A stretch of 64,000 nt of DNA from Purshia tridentata (Eukaryota; Streptophyta; Magnoliopsida; Rosales; Rosaceae): NCBI GenBank assembly GCA_003254885.1, contig QANT01003437.1:1-64000 (forward strand). Reading direction: 5' to 3'. The notes beneath the pieces were generated by a model. It was not told the DNA's origin. It was given only the letters and a program-made list of their open reading frames with translations, and searched no databases. Position 1 is the stretch's first letter. Each line of letters begins with the position of its first letter. The position numbers were made by a program, and so were the translations under genes. This document shows positions 1-11,547 of this stretch, in pieces.

Positions 1-828
1 ATGATTTGGTTAATTTTAAATAAATAATTTTTAAAGAATATTTTAAAAATTAAATAATTATGATCATGAAATTATATCGTAAAATAGACGAGAAAACAAA
101 AAAAGAAAAAAGAAAAAAAAGGAGGACACAAGTAAAAAGACAACTAGCATTTCTCCAAGTATTTTAGATTCTAAATCTAAAAATTTATGCAATTCCATTT
201 ACACGCAAAATTTTAGCAATTTTATCTTCTACTACTTATCAGTTATCAAAATTATCATTAAATAAGAAATATATGACTAAAATTAAAATTCAAGCAAAAC
301 TTTTCACAAAAAAAAAGGAACAGAATATTGGATCCTTTTGGAGGATGAAAATTCAAATATAGGGCCCCAAAATGGGAGCAAAAAGTAATGTAATAAATAA
401 TGGCTAAATAGGGAGCTCTTTGTCACCATAACTCACTTTTTCTGCAAAGAAGAAACGACACCATTTGTGAACAATTTGATTTGAATTCAGCAAAACCTAC
501 CCAGTCCAACATACACACACAGAGAGACAGACACTGAGGAAGTCCTCCTCTACAAAATTGGGAGATCGACATTTTTCTTCACCATCAAGAAAAGTCAGAA
601 AGTCGTGACTAATAATATCTCACCACCAGTCAATATAAAATGACACCATTAAAACCATCTATAATGGAAAGTGTCATATTTTGGATAATTAGCGACGGTC
701 CTGTTGTGGACTTTCTCTCCAAGACAAAGAATCAAATTACCAAAGTTTACTAATGCGTACCCCCTAAAATCCCTCTGCATATATCTCATTTACTCATCAC
801 ACCATCCATCATTATTCCCTACAGAGAT
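1..828. other. AT-rich intergenic stretch
   Basis: This stretch lies downstream of the PLATZ gene, which reads leftwards and stops at 829. It is AT-rich with poly-A runs and has no open frame of note. The part nearest 829 is probably the 3' UTR of the PLATZ gene. Nothing else can be supported. Confidence 0.6.
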
Positions 829-2505
829 TCAGTAAAGCGGAGCCCTATGTGGAGTTCCCTTTCGCCGGTTCATCAACCCGGCCGAAATTTCCGACACAGG
901 TGAAAAAACGGGCCGACAAGCCGCCCGGTACGCTGACATGCTGCTCCTCTTTTTTCTCACAATCTCGGTCGTAGCTGTGCAGGCCAAGGTCATGCACCCC
1001 ACCTCACCATATAACCCACCTGACCCGGACGAGGTTCGGGCTGAGCCGGCCGGTTCGAGGACCGAGTCGGGTGTCATCAAACCGTCGTCTGGACCCGGTT
1101 CGGGTAGAGTCATGAACTTGCACTCTCGAAGATAACTTGAGAGGCCACCTTCTGTTCTGATAAGGTAATCGATCTGCAGCAACATAAAAAATGAGAGAGA
1201 CCCATGTGAGACAAGGTGGGGAATTGAAAAGGGTGTGTGTGAAAATTGAGAGAGACCCAACTGAAAAATAGAAATAAAAATACAGAAAACAATAGAAAAT
1301 TTCAATCTGTTTGTGTTAATTTTTGGAGTTATGGGCATGAATGAGAGCCAACCTTGCAGGAGAGAGAGCAAAAGAGATATGGGTCTTGCAGGCTTCTGTC
1401 ACAGGTGCTGCAGATGTTGCCGGAGCCTCTGCAGTTCCTTGTCTGCGGCCTTTGGTTTAAAAATACCACTTTTGCACTGTTGGTTGTGTATGACTGTAGA
1501 GAGAGAAAGTAGAGAGTGAGAGAGAGAGTGTATGAGTGTGAGAATATCCCCAGAAAAGAGATTAAAAATTAGAATCAAAGAATGGCATTCATATGTAGTT
1601 GATTGGGTTCTTTTGAACAAAGGCACAAGCCCATTTTTCCGCAAGCAAAGAGAGAGACGTGAGATTGAAAAGCAGAGTCTACACAAAAAGAAATTAAGAA
1701 CTTTACTTTTGGTCATCAATTAGGTGCAGCTCAAAAAACCAGGTTACATGGGCGAAAGGTCTTTCATCATAAACTTTTTCCTTTCTCTTTTCTTAAAATG
1801 ACTTTTTCAACTTCTTGTAAACCAATTAAAGGCACACACTACTACATGATCTGCTGCATGTAGGATTAAAGAAACCCAGAGAGTATAATTGAGCTAAAAT
1901 GGTGAAAGGAAATATGGATCTTTCATAAACTTGGTTTCAATTTCTCATTTCTTATCAAATGTTCAATTAAATTACTTACTTGGACAAAAGCACAGTCAAT
2001 TAGCTTGGCAGCATCATCCAGCCTTATAACATCATTGTAGACATACCTCCTTAGCTGAATCATTTTGCAGATATTAAAAAAAAACATGAAATATCAAAAT
2101 TTGATGATTAAATTTCTTTTTAGAAGACAAAAAATGAAAAAAGAAGAAAACTTTGGAAAACTTTTGTAGTAAAATTTTCGAAGGGAACCTGTAAAAGTCT
2201 GTGAGAGCGATGAGGGGTCAAGCAGTGAGGGCAGAGACTGATGCAACAGTCCAAGCAGTAGATGTTCTTCTCGTTCTTCCTTGCCTCCTCATGAATTATG
2301 CAAGCGTTGTAGAACTTCTCAGTCAGCAGAACCTCAAGCCAGCAGGGTAGTAGATTTTTGGAATCAAACTAATCAAACCCAGAAATCACAAACAAAAAAT
2401 GAACAAAATTCAATTAGTATTTCCCAAAAAAAAGACCCACAAACAGAGAGGGGAAAAGAAAGCTGAAGAATTGGAACTTCAGAGAGAAAAATTACAACCC
2501 ACCAT
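829..2505 (-). CDS. PLATZ family zinc-dependent DNA-binding protein
   Basis: PLATZ proteins are plant-specific nuclear regulators that bind AT-rich DNA through zinc. Four coding exons are clear: 2189-2368, 1980-2054, 1353-1493 and 829-1173, all joined in phase 0 at GT/AG sites, giving 246 residues. The first holds a zinc-ligand pattern that fits the family exactly, C-x2-H-x11-C-x2-C-x4-C-x2-C-x3-H-x2-H. The following exons carry the conserved RRYVYNDVIRLDD, AKVVFLNQRPQTR, GNICSTCDRSLQDPY and FCSLSCK blocks, and the protein ends RRKGTPHRAPLY. An in-frame stop lies directly upstream of the acceptor at 2369, so the initiator must be in an earlier exon. The best candidate is ATG at 2505-2503 followed at once by a GTGGGT donor, a one-codon exon; this is inference. 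The upstream leader is CT-rich. The family call is secure; the exact member and the role are not. It is transcribed away from the rest of the window. Confidence 0.93.
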
Positions 2506-4204
2506 CTTTCTTTTTTGCTTCTTATTAGAGAAAGAGACAGTGAGTATGTGTGTCGATTGTGGTCAGGGCCTAAGAAGATATTGGTGGAGGAGTAACCATT
2601 ATCAGAGAGAGAGAAGTTGGACTTTGAGGGAGAGAGAGAGAGAGAGAGAAACGGCGCCTGGCAAACTGATACACCAGTATCACCCTTACCAATGAGAGAA
2701 CAAAGAAGGAGAGAGGGAGAGATAGGGGCTTTGCCACATTTATTGAGGTGGTACTATTATTATTGTTATTGTTTTTTCGTTTTTCTTTTTGGCAATATTA
2801 TTGTTTCTTCTTATAAACAAAAGTTACAAAAAGCTAGGAAATGAATAAGGTTTTGACCAAAAAATCAAGGAAATAACTAGAATGAAATTTCATTTTAAAA
2901 AAACAAAACTTTTATGGTAAAGACACGTATAACCTACAAATACATTTTACACATTAAATTTGACAGATTTATTTTTTCATACCGTAATATAGATTCATGA
3001 ATCATTGAAATTATGCGTATATTATGAGTTGTTCATTCCATATATAAACTATTTCCTATATTTATCAAATGACGTTCATCACATAATGAGAAGGGCTAAA
3101 AAGTGAGGCAATTGCCTTGGCCCTCAACATTTAAGCCTTCAATTTTTATAGATTGCTTATATATTACAATGATTTTTGTAAGTACTTACTATAAAAAATC
3201 AAGTGAATGAACATGAAGGAAAAAGAGTCTCATTTTTTTTCTTTATTCGCCTTGGGCGCGTAAGATCTCAAGGTTATCCCTGGGAGCCAATTCACTTTAA
3301 AGTAGTTGCATACAGTGTTGTAACGTTAGTGCTTGAAAGCTTAATACTATAGAGTTCAAACGCTTAACCTGTAACAGATTGTATACTTAACTCACAATTA
3401 CACAAAAAAAAGTAGTTGTATTTTTTTTTTGTGCATGTTACTTGTGAAAGTGTTAATACACAACTATACAAAAGTAATATACACAAGTCTTAAGAAAAAT
3501 AATCTTAAAGCATCTTCACTAGACTTTGGTAAATTTACTATTTAAATTGTGATTTGATGATTATATGTAGCAATTTGAAGAGTAAAATTTGCTATTTGAA
3601 ATTTTTGTTCTCCAAGAGACTTTTTTAACTCTAATTAGTTTTATTTTTGTATGCACTAATTATTTTTATTTGTTGGAGTTGACAAAAAAATGTTTGATTT
3701 ATTCAATTTAAAATTTATTATTATAGGAGAGATAATAAAGATTTTATAGGAACTATAAACAAAATTCAATATTATTAATATTTGAAGAGAAAAAAAAAGA
3801 ATACTAAATTTGAAGAGAGAGAAACTGAGTTTTACATTAAAGATTTATTTTAAAGAGTATTTTAAACTCAAAATATTCTTATTTCGTTTTAAAAAATGAA
3901 AAACTTTTCTTTTAAGAGATATTCTTAAAAATACTATTATTTATTATTGAAAAATGTGCAATAGGTATTTGAATTCTATTAAATGTTATTTATTTAGACT
4001 GAGTCAACTGACTGACAATTTTTTTTATTTAGGATGAAAAATTTGAAGTTGATACTTATTCTGATAATAAAAAGAGAAATTAATGTCACTATATAAACAC
4101 AAGTAAACCAAAAACATGAAGAAAAAGATTTGGAGGAAGCTGTGGATCAAAACCAAAATCAAAACTTTCCCTTTGTATTGCTGTTTACTAGGAGCCCATG
4201 TCCC

Positions 4205-4287
4205 GAAACCCTAAAACCCTAACCAGATGGTTCTTTATTAATGGTGGGATTGTTGGTGCACTTTCTCTCTCTCTCTCTCTCTCTTTC
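4205..4287 (+). promoter_or_regulatory. Telo-box-like motif pair beside CT microsatellite
   Basis: Two AAACCCTAA-type units occur back to back near 4207-4222, followed within 50 bp by a CT run of about 26 bp. Such telo-boxes with pyrimidine tracts are usually found near start sites of plant ribosomal-protein and cell-cycle genes. No gene follows on either strand nearby, so it may be a relic promoter or chance. Confidence 0.35.
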
Positions 4288-4725
4288 TAAGTCACTGTGC
4301 TAAGTGCTAAATGACAAGACAAGAAACAGCGACTTTTCTCAGTTCTCGGTAGAAAACGGTAAAAAAAGGTGCAAGTGGGATTAGGGCCTTTATAAAAATC
4401 GCAAATTTCATTATGACAGTTTTATCCTCTTTTCCCTGTTTTTGAGTTTTTTAAACATAAATTGATAAAGAGTTTGTGATTGTGAATGTTTGGAAAAAGC
4501 TGAGTTCATGCAATTTTATGTAGACCGTAGTAAGTAGCACATTTGTATGCCCTTTCGATCGCAGCAAAAGGTGTCCAAGAATATGCTTTGTAAAAGTGGG
4601 AAATGTAATACGAACATGCTGGTCTGTCCAATCTTGGTTATAAGCTCGTCAGCTCTTAAAAGTAAGAGAACAAGGACCTTAAAAGAATTACAATTTTTCT
4701 GCACAAAAAAGTGTAAAGAAAATTT

Positions 4726-5165
4726 GGTTATGTCAAAATGGACTATCACAAACTTATAGCCATTAATATATGTTGTTGTTTTTTTCTTTTTTCTTTGTTA
4801 GAGGGAATTCAATTTATAACCCATTCTAAAAAAGTGAAAAGAAATACAATAAGATTATTAATTACTTATTAATCATTGTCGAAAGACTTGAGACAGAAAG
4901 AATATGCAATATAGTAGATGCTCCTAGGGGTTTTCATAGATTCATACCACCATACTGGTTTTTTAATTAAGCAACAACATTTTTATGGTTATGTCAAAAT
5001 GGACTATCACAAACTTATAGTCATTAATATATGTTGTTGTTTTTTTCTTTTTTCTTTGTTAGAGGGAATTCAATTTATAAATATGCAATATAGTAGATGC
5101 TCCTAGGGGTTTTCATAGATTCATACCGCCATACTGGTTTTTTAATTAAGCAACAACATTTTTAT
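4726..5165. repeat. Tandem duplication, second copy internally deleted
   Basis: The segment starting TGGTTATGTCAAAATGG at 4726 recurs at 4987, and the two copies are almost identical. Copy 1 covers about 4726-4986. Copy 2 covers about 4987-5165 and lacks roughly 82 bp that lie at 4820-4901 in copy 1. The near identity implies a recent event. Confidence 0.85.
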
Positions 5166-8100
5166 TTGTTTACCCACATCTAGCCTTATGCATGCAGCAT
5201 GCACTTTATAAAAGGCCTTTTGGGAAGACTCACCTAAGCTTATTGTCAAACAAATATATATATTCTCATTAGTGATGCACCAAAATATAATTTAACTTTT
5301 AAGTTATAAAGAGTTTTAGGTACAAACATTCGCATATTGTGGCTGGTCGCTTAATAAAAAGTGTCAAGCATTTTGAGTTATTTTTTTCTTTTTTTTCTTT
5401 TTCTACCTACACCATTTTTTAATTGGTGTAACCCTGTAAGATATAAAATTGTTATAAAAAGCCTAAAATTCCAAAGTTATACCTAACATAAAAATCAATA
5501 AGCCAAATGCTAAGCATTTAGCGACATGCGCGAGTGTTTGCATGTGAAGCGGCCTACTTAAGTTATATGGTACGTATATAACATTATAGATAGCTGGGGC
5601 AAGCTTTATTAATTGTTTTCTTTGGTGAGAAGCTTATTACTTGTTTGTGTTGAGCTTTAAGGTCACCCTAATAATTTGATTTTGTAATGCTAATTTTATT
5701 TTGGATGATAACTATAACTTATAGTGATGTTATTAAGATTTGAGAAATAAATAGCTATTGTAAAGTACAATTAAGCATATAAAAACAATAGCTACTCTAG
5801 GGACAGTCGATGTTGAAGAGGAGGAGTGGAAATTGAATTTGAAAAAATATGTAGGGAAAAGGACAAGAAAATTGGCAAAGGGTACAATAACGTGCATGCT
5901 GGGCCTGGGGGTGGCTGCTGAGATATTCTGGGGTGCAGAGAAATAGGGATTAGGCAATGCCACACTATAACCAACCGTACGCATTGTCATCACTCATCAC
6001 CAGCCTCGCAAAGTCAGATACATTTATTTAATGGTAGATCATAGGCTATAGCACAGCGTCGAATTTACACCCATTCCACTATTGCAACAAATATCATATC
6101 CCCAACACCAAGTAACCCCAGATCTCCTCCTTTATTACTCAATTGAATTGACTAAACTCAGCCCTCTTTTCTCTCAATATTACCCTCTTAAATCTCTCCA
6201 AATCTTCTTCTTACAATCTTACCTCATTTGACTTATAATCATTCTTAACCTCACCTTCAAATTTACTGAAATTTATTATCCAATTTTCTTTCTTATCCGT
6301 TTGTCAGATTTCTTTTTTTTTTGGGGTCTCCAAGTATGTATAGATAAAAGAGTTATAAATTTATATTATTTTTTTTGTTAGCCAGTCAGAGGTGTTCATA
6401 TCAACTTACCTACACCTTGACTAATCTTTTCCCTAGTTCAGTCAAAGACACTATTCACACCAAAACTAGATAATTTACGAAAGCTAAATCTCTCATAGTA
6501 TAAATCTCCCTAACCCATAGAACATACCCAAGACAAAATTTTATAAAATTTAGTATCAAAGCCAACGAATATTGAAGAGCAATCCTTGAAATCGGTATGA
6601 TTCTGGGTAAACTCTATTTATACAAATCTTACTCTAATATAATGCAATTTCATTTTAAAAAATCAACCGTCCAGAATAAAATTATGTTTTATATATGGCT
6701 TATTCTTGGATTTGCCCTATGAAATTAACTTTATTTTTCACTTTTCTTTCTAAAAGTTATAATTTTTTACTTTACCTCCCGAATTTTATATTTTCATCTA
6801 CACTCTCAATTATATCCATTATATGAAGTTCTAGAGCTTCGCTTTGAATGATTTATATATGATTGTAAAGAAAATATGCATATCTTCAAAATAAGTATAA
6901 GATTAATAATTTTAGTTGAGGTTTGATGGGTCAAAAGTTTGGCCAAAGTTGAAATAAAAACTAGATCAGGGAATAAAATTGATGAAATTTTACTATTGAG
7001 AGTCATTTGTAAAGTTTGGCAAACAAAATAAAAAAATATTTAATTTTTAAAAGACAAAGTAAAAAAAAAAGGTTAATTTCAAAAAGTAAATTTATGAATA
7101 AGCTTTTATATATTAAGAGACTTTTATGATGACAAAGTTTATTAATTTATTGATTTTAGTTTGAAATCTGGGAATATGAGAATATCTTCTCACGAGTGGT
7201 CAAACTGTGATTACTTAGATTGGTGACTGCATAAACCGAGCTGTGAGAGTGTGTGAAAGGGACTTGTGTTTAGAATGGAAAAAGGCTGAAAGCTATTATT
7301 TTTGAGACAGGAAAGGTCAAAGATACCCCTTACGACCTATCATATGTATGTACGGTAAAAAGGCACGTGATTCCATACGTCAAGAAGGGTGAATATGACT
7401 TTTAGCAAAGTAATGTTACAACTTACAACTTACGAGTAAACATTTCTGACCATATCTTTTGTTTATGTAAGATTTACTTCCATAAATGCATTCGATTTCG
7501 AGGTAGACTTCATTTTTGTGAGGGGAGTTCGATATGTGTGATATATAATTAAATTTAACTGCATAAATGTAAATTATTGATAAATTTAAAAATATGTTTG
7601 AATCATACGTATCTATAAATAAAACTTAAAAAAACACAAGTAATTTGTAAACTCAGGCACCAAGAGTTGGTCTAACCTAAACATTCTATCTAGAAAAACA
7701 AAATTCTAAAATGAAATGGGTAGTAGTTTGGGTGAGCCTAGGAGGCTAGAAGCATTAAGACTTAAGAATTCAAACAATTCACCCAATTTAATACGACACA
7801 GGTTAAAAATCTCCAAATTAACATGACATGTGTAAACCATTTAACTTATTTAACCCGTTTAACCTATTTAACTTGTTTGAGTAAATTTTTAATTTATTTA
7901 AACTCATTTAACTATTAAATATTCATGTTTTGAATAATTCAATGCATAAATACTAATAAAAGTATAACAATATTAGAAACACTCTGGAAATAAAAATTTT
8001 AATATTAAAAGCTATAATTTTAACATATCAAAAGATAGATTAGCTTAACTAAATGCGTTAAATGAATCGGGTTGTAAATAAGTCTACATGACCCATTTGA

Positions 8101-9197
8101 TAAACAAGTTAAGTAAGTTGAAACAACTCGGTTTTTTATTATATATAACATGTTGACTCAAATTTGATAAAAAATTATTTATGCTCAACTCAAACGAACC
8201 AACTTTTTGTTAATTTTGAATCGTGTTATAAAATCGTGTCAAGAATTACCATCTCTAAATTCTTAGCTATGATTGGACAAAAAAGAAATTCTCAGCTAGA
8301 GACACATAAATATTTTAATACTTTCAATTTAATACCTTTGCCAAAAAATTATCATCAATAATCATATATTGATCTTGAAAGTCTGTGGACCAAATGTTAA
8401 TTAAAAGGGTGTTATGCACGCTCAATGACCATGCATGATGCATGTGAGCAATGAGCTCATATGGGCAAGAACTTTTGAAGGGAGGAAACGCTATGTGCAT
8501 GAAAAAAAAAAAATTTCCTGAATTTTTCGTTCGCTTTTTTTTTTTTTTATATATTTCAGGAACGACTATTATTTTAGAAGAAATTTTATGCCACCATCCA
8601 ATGAGCAAATTTATATGCTATTCTGATATTTGGTAAAGCATCTCTGGAAAAACATATTAATATTATTAAAAATAGTAGTAGAAGAAACTGAAAGACATGA
8701 TGCTAATCGATTAATGCTTATGTAAAGAGCAATTTTTCCCTTTGCACTATATGCGCTTGAAATGTTGAATAAGAAAGAAACTCACAATTAAATTTCGAGG
8801 CAATTGCAACATTAGTCCACTAATTTATACTTGGTCTCATATTAGATCACATTTTCTTTTTTGTTTATTTTTGGTCCGCTGACATGTTCTATTGTGGTGC
8901 AAACCATTAAATTAGCACCAACGATTGTCTATTTTTTAATTATATGTTGCACACGTGAAACGCAGTTGTGGTTCAATATGAAACTAATTGAAAAATTAGT
9001 GAACCACAACAATACTCAATGAGTGCATCATATAACTAAAATATACGATCATTTATGCTCATCTGATGATTTGGATCACAATAAAAAAAAGGCACAAAAC
9101 TAGTAGAGGGATTAAAAAATGATCATGGACAATAAATTTTTTAAAGAATAAATTGACCAATAATTTAATTTTATCATTAAATTTCGAACAATTTTCT

Positions 9198-9585
9198 GGT
9201 CACCCTCAAGGTCTACCCCACCCCTCGATTTTATAATTTCGACAATGTTGATGCATAATCGGAACCGTTCATATTTTAGATCACCTATTATAGATCATCT
9301 ATGCAAAAAATCAACTCAATCGGAAATCATTTGATTATAGAATTGTTGTCAATTAAATAGAAAAAATCAACGGTTTAGTCAAAAAATCACTCTTTGATTC
9401 GGAACCATTCATTTTTTCTCTTTAATTGACAACAATTATATAACCAAATGATTTCCGATTGAGTTGATTTTTTGCATAGATGATCTATAATAGGTGATCT
9501 AAAATATGAACGGTTCCGATTATGCGTCAACATTGTCAAAATTATAAAATCGAGGGGTGGGGTGGACCTTGAGGTCACCCCAAGT
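9198..9585. mobile_element. Foldback MITE (non-autonomous DNA transposon)
   Basis: Two arms of about 155 bp (about 9203-9358 and 9420-9580) are nearly perfect reverse complements around a loop of about 60 bp. Each arm begins with CCTCAAGGTCYACCCCACCCC followed by TCGATTTTATAATTT. No transposase is present, which fits a MITE. The outermost bases differ between the arms, so the exact ends, target duplication and superfamily are unresolved. High arm identity suggests a young insertion. Confidence 0.85.
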
Positions 9586-9647
9586 ATTTTTCTTAAATTT
9601 CGGCTACTTTTGAACAGCTCGCTCAAGTCTACAGCACCTTGCTATTG

Positions 9648-10041
9648 GGTCCGAGATTGGGACTTGAAGAGCCAGTTCTGCTGTAAAGCCCAACTTTTTC
9701 TGATTTAGATACATCACTATGTCAGTTTCAAATTAAGTGATGTAAAATTGTTACCCACATATTGAGAACTAATTAACATTCACAGACCAAACCTAGAGTT
9801 TTAACCATTACTACTTTTAAGTTTTACCCCACGGTGAATTTTAGGTCCGAGATTGGGACTTGAAGAGCCAGTTCTGCTGTAAAGCCCAACTTTTTCTGAT
9901 TTAAATACATCACTATGTCAGTTTCATTTCAAATTAAGTGATGTAAAATTGTTAACCAAATATTGAGAACTAATTAACATTCACAGACCAAACCTAGAGT
10001 TTTAACCATTACTACTTTTAAGTTTTACCCCATGGTGAATT
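9648..10041. repeat. 196-bp tandem duplication
   Basis: Copy 1 (9648-9843) and copy 2 (9844-10041) both start GGTCCGAGATTGGGACTTGA and end with ACGGTGAATTTTA or ATGGTGAATTTTA. They differ only by a few substitutions and a small insertion in the second copy. The unit codes for nothing recognisable. Confidence 0.9.
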
Positions 10042-10722
10042 TTATGTACACCCTGAAGATCAGTTGAACTTGGACTTTGACACATCAAGCAAGCAAGAGA
10101 GGAAGAAGACAAGCAAAGCATTGCATTTCCAAGACTAGGCCTATACAGTACACACAAATGTGAAGCGCGTAAAACAAACAGTACATGGGAATTTATACGT
10201 AAAACCAACAGCAGACAGGCCAAAAGTAGCAGATTAATGCAACCAAGGCAAATCCCAAACATAGTAATTGCATATAAGAGCTGGCCCATGCACATACCAT
10301 GATTACCATCTACATATTTTTGAAGTGTCATCACGGACCCCAATAAAGACAAAAGAAAGAAAAGTGGTGATCAGATTCAGGTTGTTATTTCTTGCACAAG
10401 TAGACATCAACCTGAATACCTATTTGGGTTCATTATTGCTAATACATACCAGACAAATTTTAGCCCCCCAATCTCCGGCAGTCCACAAGATTTCAAACCC
10501 CTTCTTTCTTGTGTGTATATTGTTCCAGAGGAAATGAGAAATTGCATGCCTACTCATGAGTCATAATGCACTCAAATTGCATGTTTCGTGTGGTAGTATA
10601 TGTACCACAACTATGACCATATATCCCTTTACAGAACTGAAGTCTAATCCAGAAATGCTATGTTCGGCAAGATATGAACTTAATCAAAATCCCAGAAATA
10701 ATGGATAAACTTAATTAAACAG

Positions 10723-11160
10723 CTAGATGCACTTGTTTAATGATCTGAGAACTAAACGAAACATCTTTCGTGTATCTTTCTTGTCCTTGGAATTCAGGTG
10801 TGCTTTGTTTACCTTGAGAAACTCTAGAACTTGCTTTAATGCAATGGGTTTCCTTCTGTGCCTTATTTGCCTCAATTCAACTGCTTCTCTAGCCTCATCC
10901 TCCACAGTAGACAGTGCCTGGGAAACCTTGCTAAAGTCATAAGCACATGAAGCACATGAAGCACTCTTTCTCTGCACAGCAAGTGAGTCACTGCAGCCAT
11001 CAACTGCTGCCACATGATTTATGGTGTTGTGTGTTGAATTCAATGCCTCTGTCAACTTGGTGAAGTCATAGTAAGAAGCAGCAGCCTCTTGCTGCCCAAG
11101 GGAGTCAAGGGACTGATTGGTATTTTGGGAAGGTCGACCTAATTTCGATTCTGGCTTCAT
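10723..11160 (-). CDS. Small unrecognised protein with internal motif repeat
   Basis: A 145-residue single-exon frame starts at ATG 11160 and stops at TAG 10723-10725. I do not recognise the family and assign no function. Visible features: a motif occurs twice, YDFTKLTEALN at residues 31-41 and YDFSKVSQALS at 74-84; a basic stretch RHRRK follows at 100-104; the C-terminal third (105-145) looks helical and basic, with EFLKVNKAHL and RKMFRLVLRSL. There is no signal peptide or membrane segment. Support for a real gene comes from upstream: a good acceptor just before the start (pyrimidines then GTGCAG near 11176), a donor-like GTATTC near 11484, and a TATA box at 11541-11547, which together suggest a 5' leader with one intron of about 300 bp. 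It could also be a lineage-specific gene with no relatives outside its family. Confidence 0.55.
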   Translation of the reverse strand: MKPESKLGRPSQNTNQSLDSLGQQEAAASYYDFTKLTEALNSTHNTINHVAAVDGCSDSLAVQRKSASCASCAYDFSKVSQALSTVEDEAREAVELRQIRHRRKPIALKQVLEFLKVNKAHLNSKDKKDTRKMFRLVLRSLNKCI

Positions 11161-11540
11161 GGTAATACTCAATCAACTGCACAAGTACCCATTTGAATCA
11201 TATATCCAAAGTTAATATATAAATCCAAATCGAAAGTTATGTATGTATATGTTTATAAATTTTTTCTTGTTATAATTAATGTGATCTGAATTTTTAATTA
11301 GGTCGATTTTTGATTAAATATTCTAGTTTGGATTCACAGTTTGGTAATTTTCTTGATTGATCATAAATTATGACCAACTGAGGAAATTATACATGGCAAG
11401 CCTAGTTATGAAAATAAATAGAAATCAAACGAAATAAATAGTACACAAAAAAATAAAGAATTAAAGAACACACAAAGGGGAATACCAGATTAATATTAGG
11501 CTACGTTCAGGAAGATGACAGAAGTCCAACTCATTGGTGG

Positions 11541-11547
11541 TATATAA
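11541..11547 (-). promoter_or_regulatory. Candidate TATA box of the 145-aa protein gene
   Basis: On the minus strand the sequence TTTTATATACCACC lies about 380 bp before the start codon at 11160. A start site some 30 bp downstream would give a short leader exon ending at the donor near 11484. Confidence 0.4.

Larger units (their letters stand above)
2506..10722. other. 8.2 kb intergenic region with decayed repeats
   Basis: No gene is supported here. It contains GA/CT-rich leader DNA of the PLATZ gene (to about 2850), a telo-box-like AAACCCTAA pair with a CT microsatellite (4205-4287), a tandem duplication (4726-5165), AT-rich DNA resembling decayed transposon sequence around 7770-8250, a foldback MITE (about 9200-9583) and a 196-bp tandem duplication (9648-10041). 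The open frames are short and do not resemble known proteins. Confidence 0.6.

Noticed and set aside
829-1371. Single 180-codon frame reading through the last PLATZ intron
   Set aside because: It joins the last exon to intron sequence. The conserved PLATZ blocks in another frame upstream and a clear acceptor at 1174 show the real structure.
7770-8250. AT-rich block with TTTAACCCGTTTAACC-like phrases, possible transposon
   Set aside because: It resembles degenerate plant repeat DNA, but I could find no terminal repeats or target duplication, so it is not called as an element.
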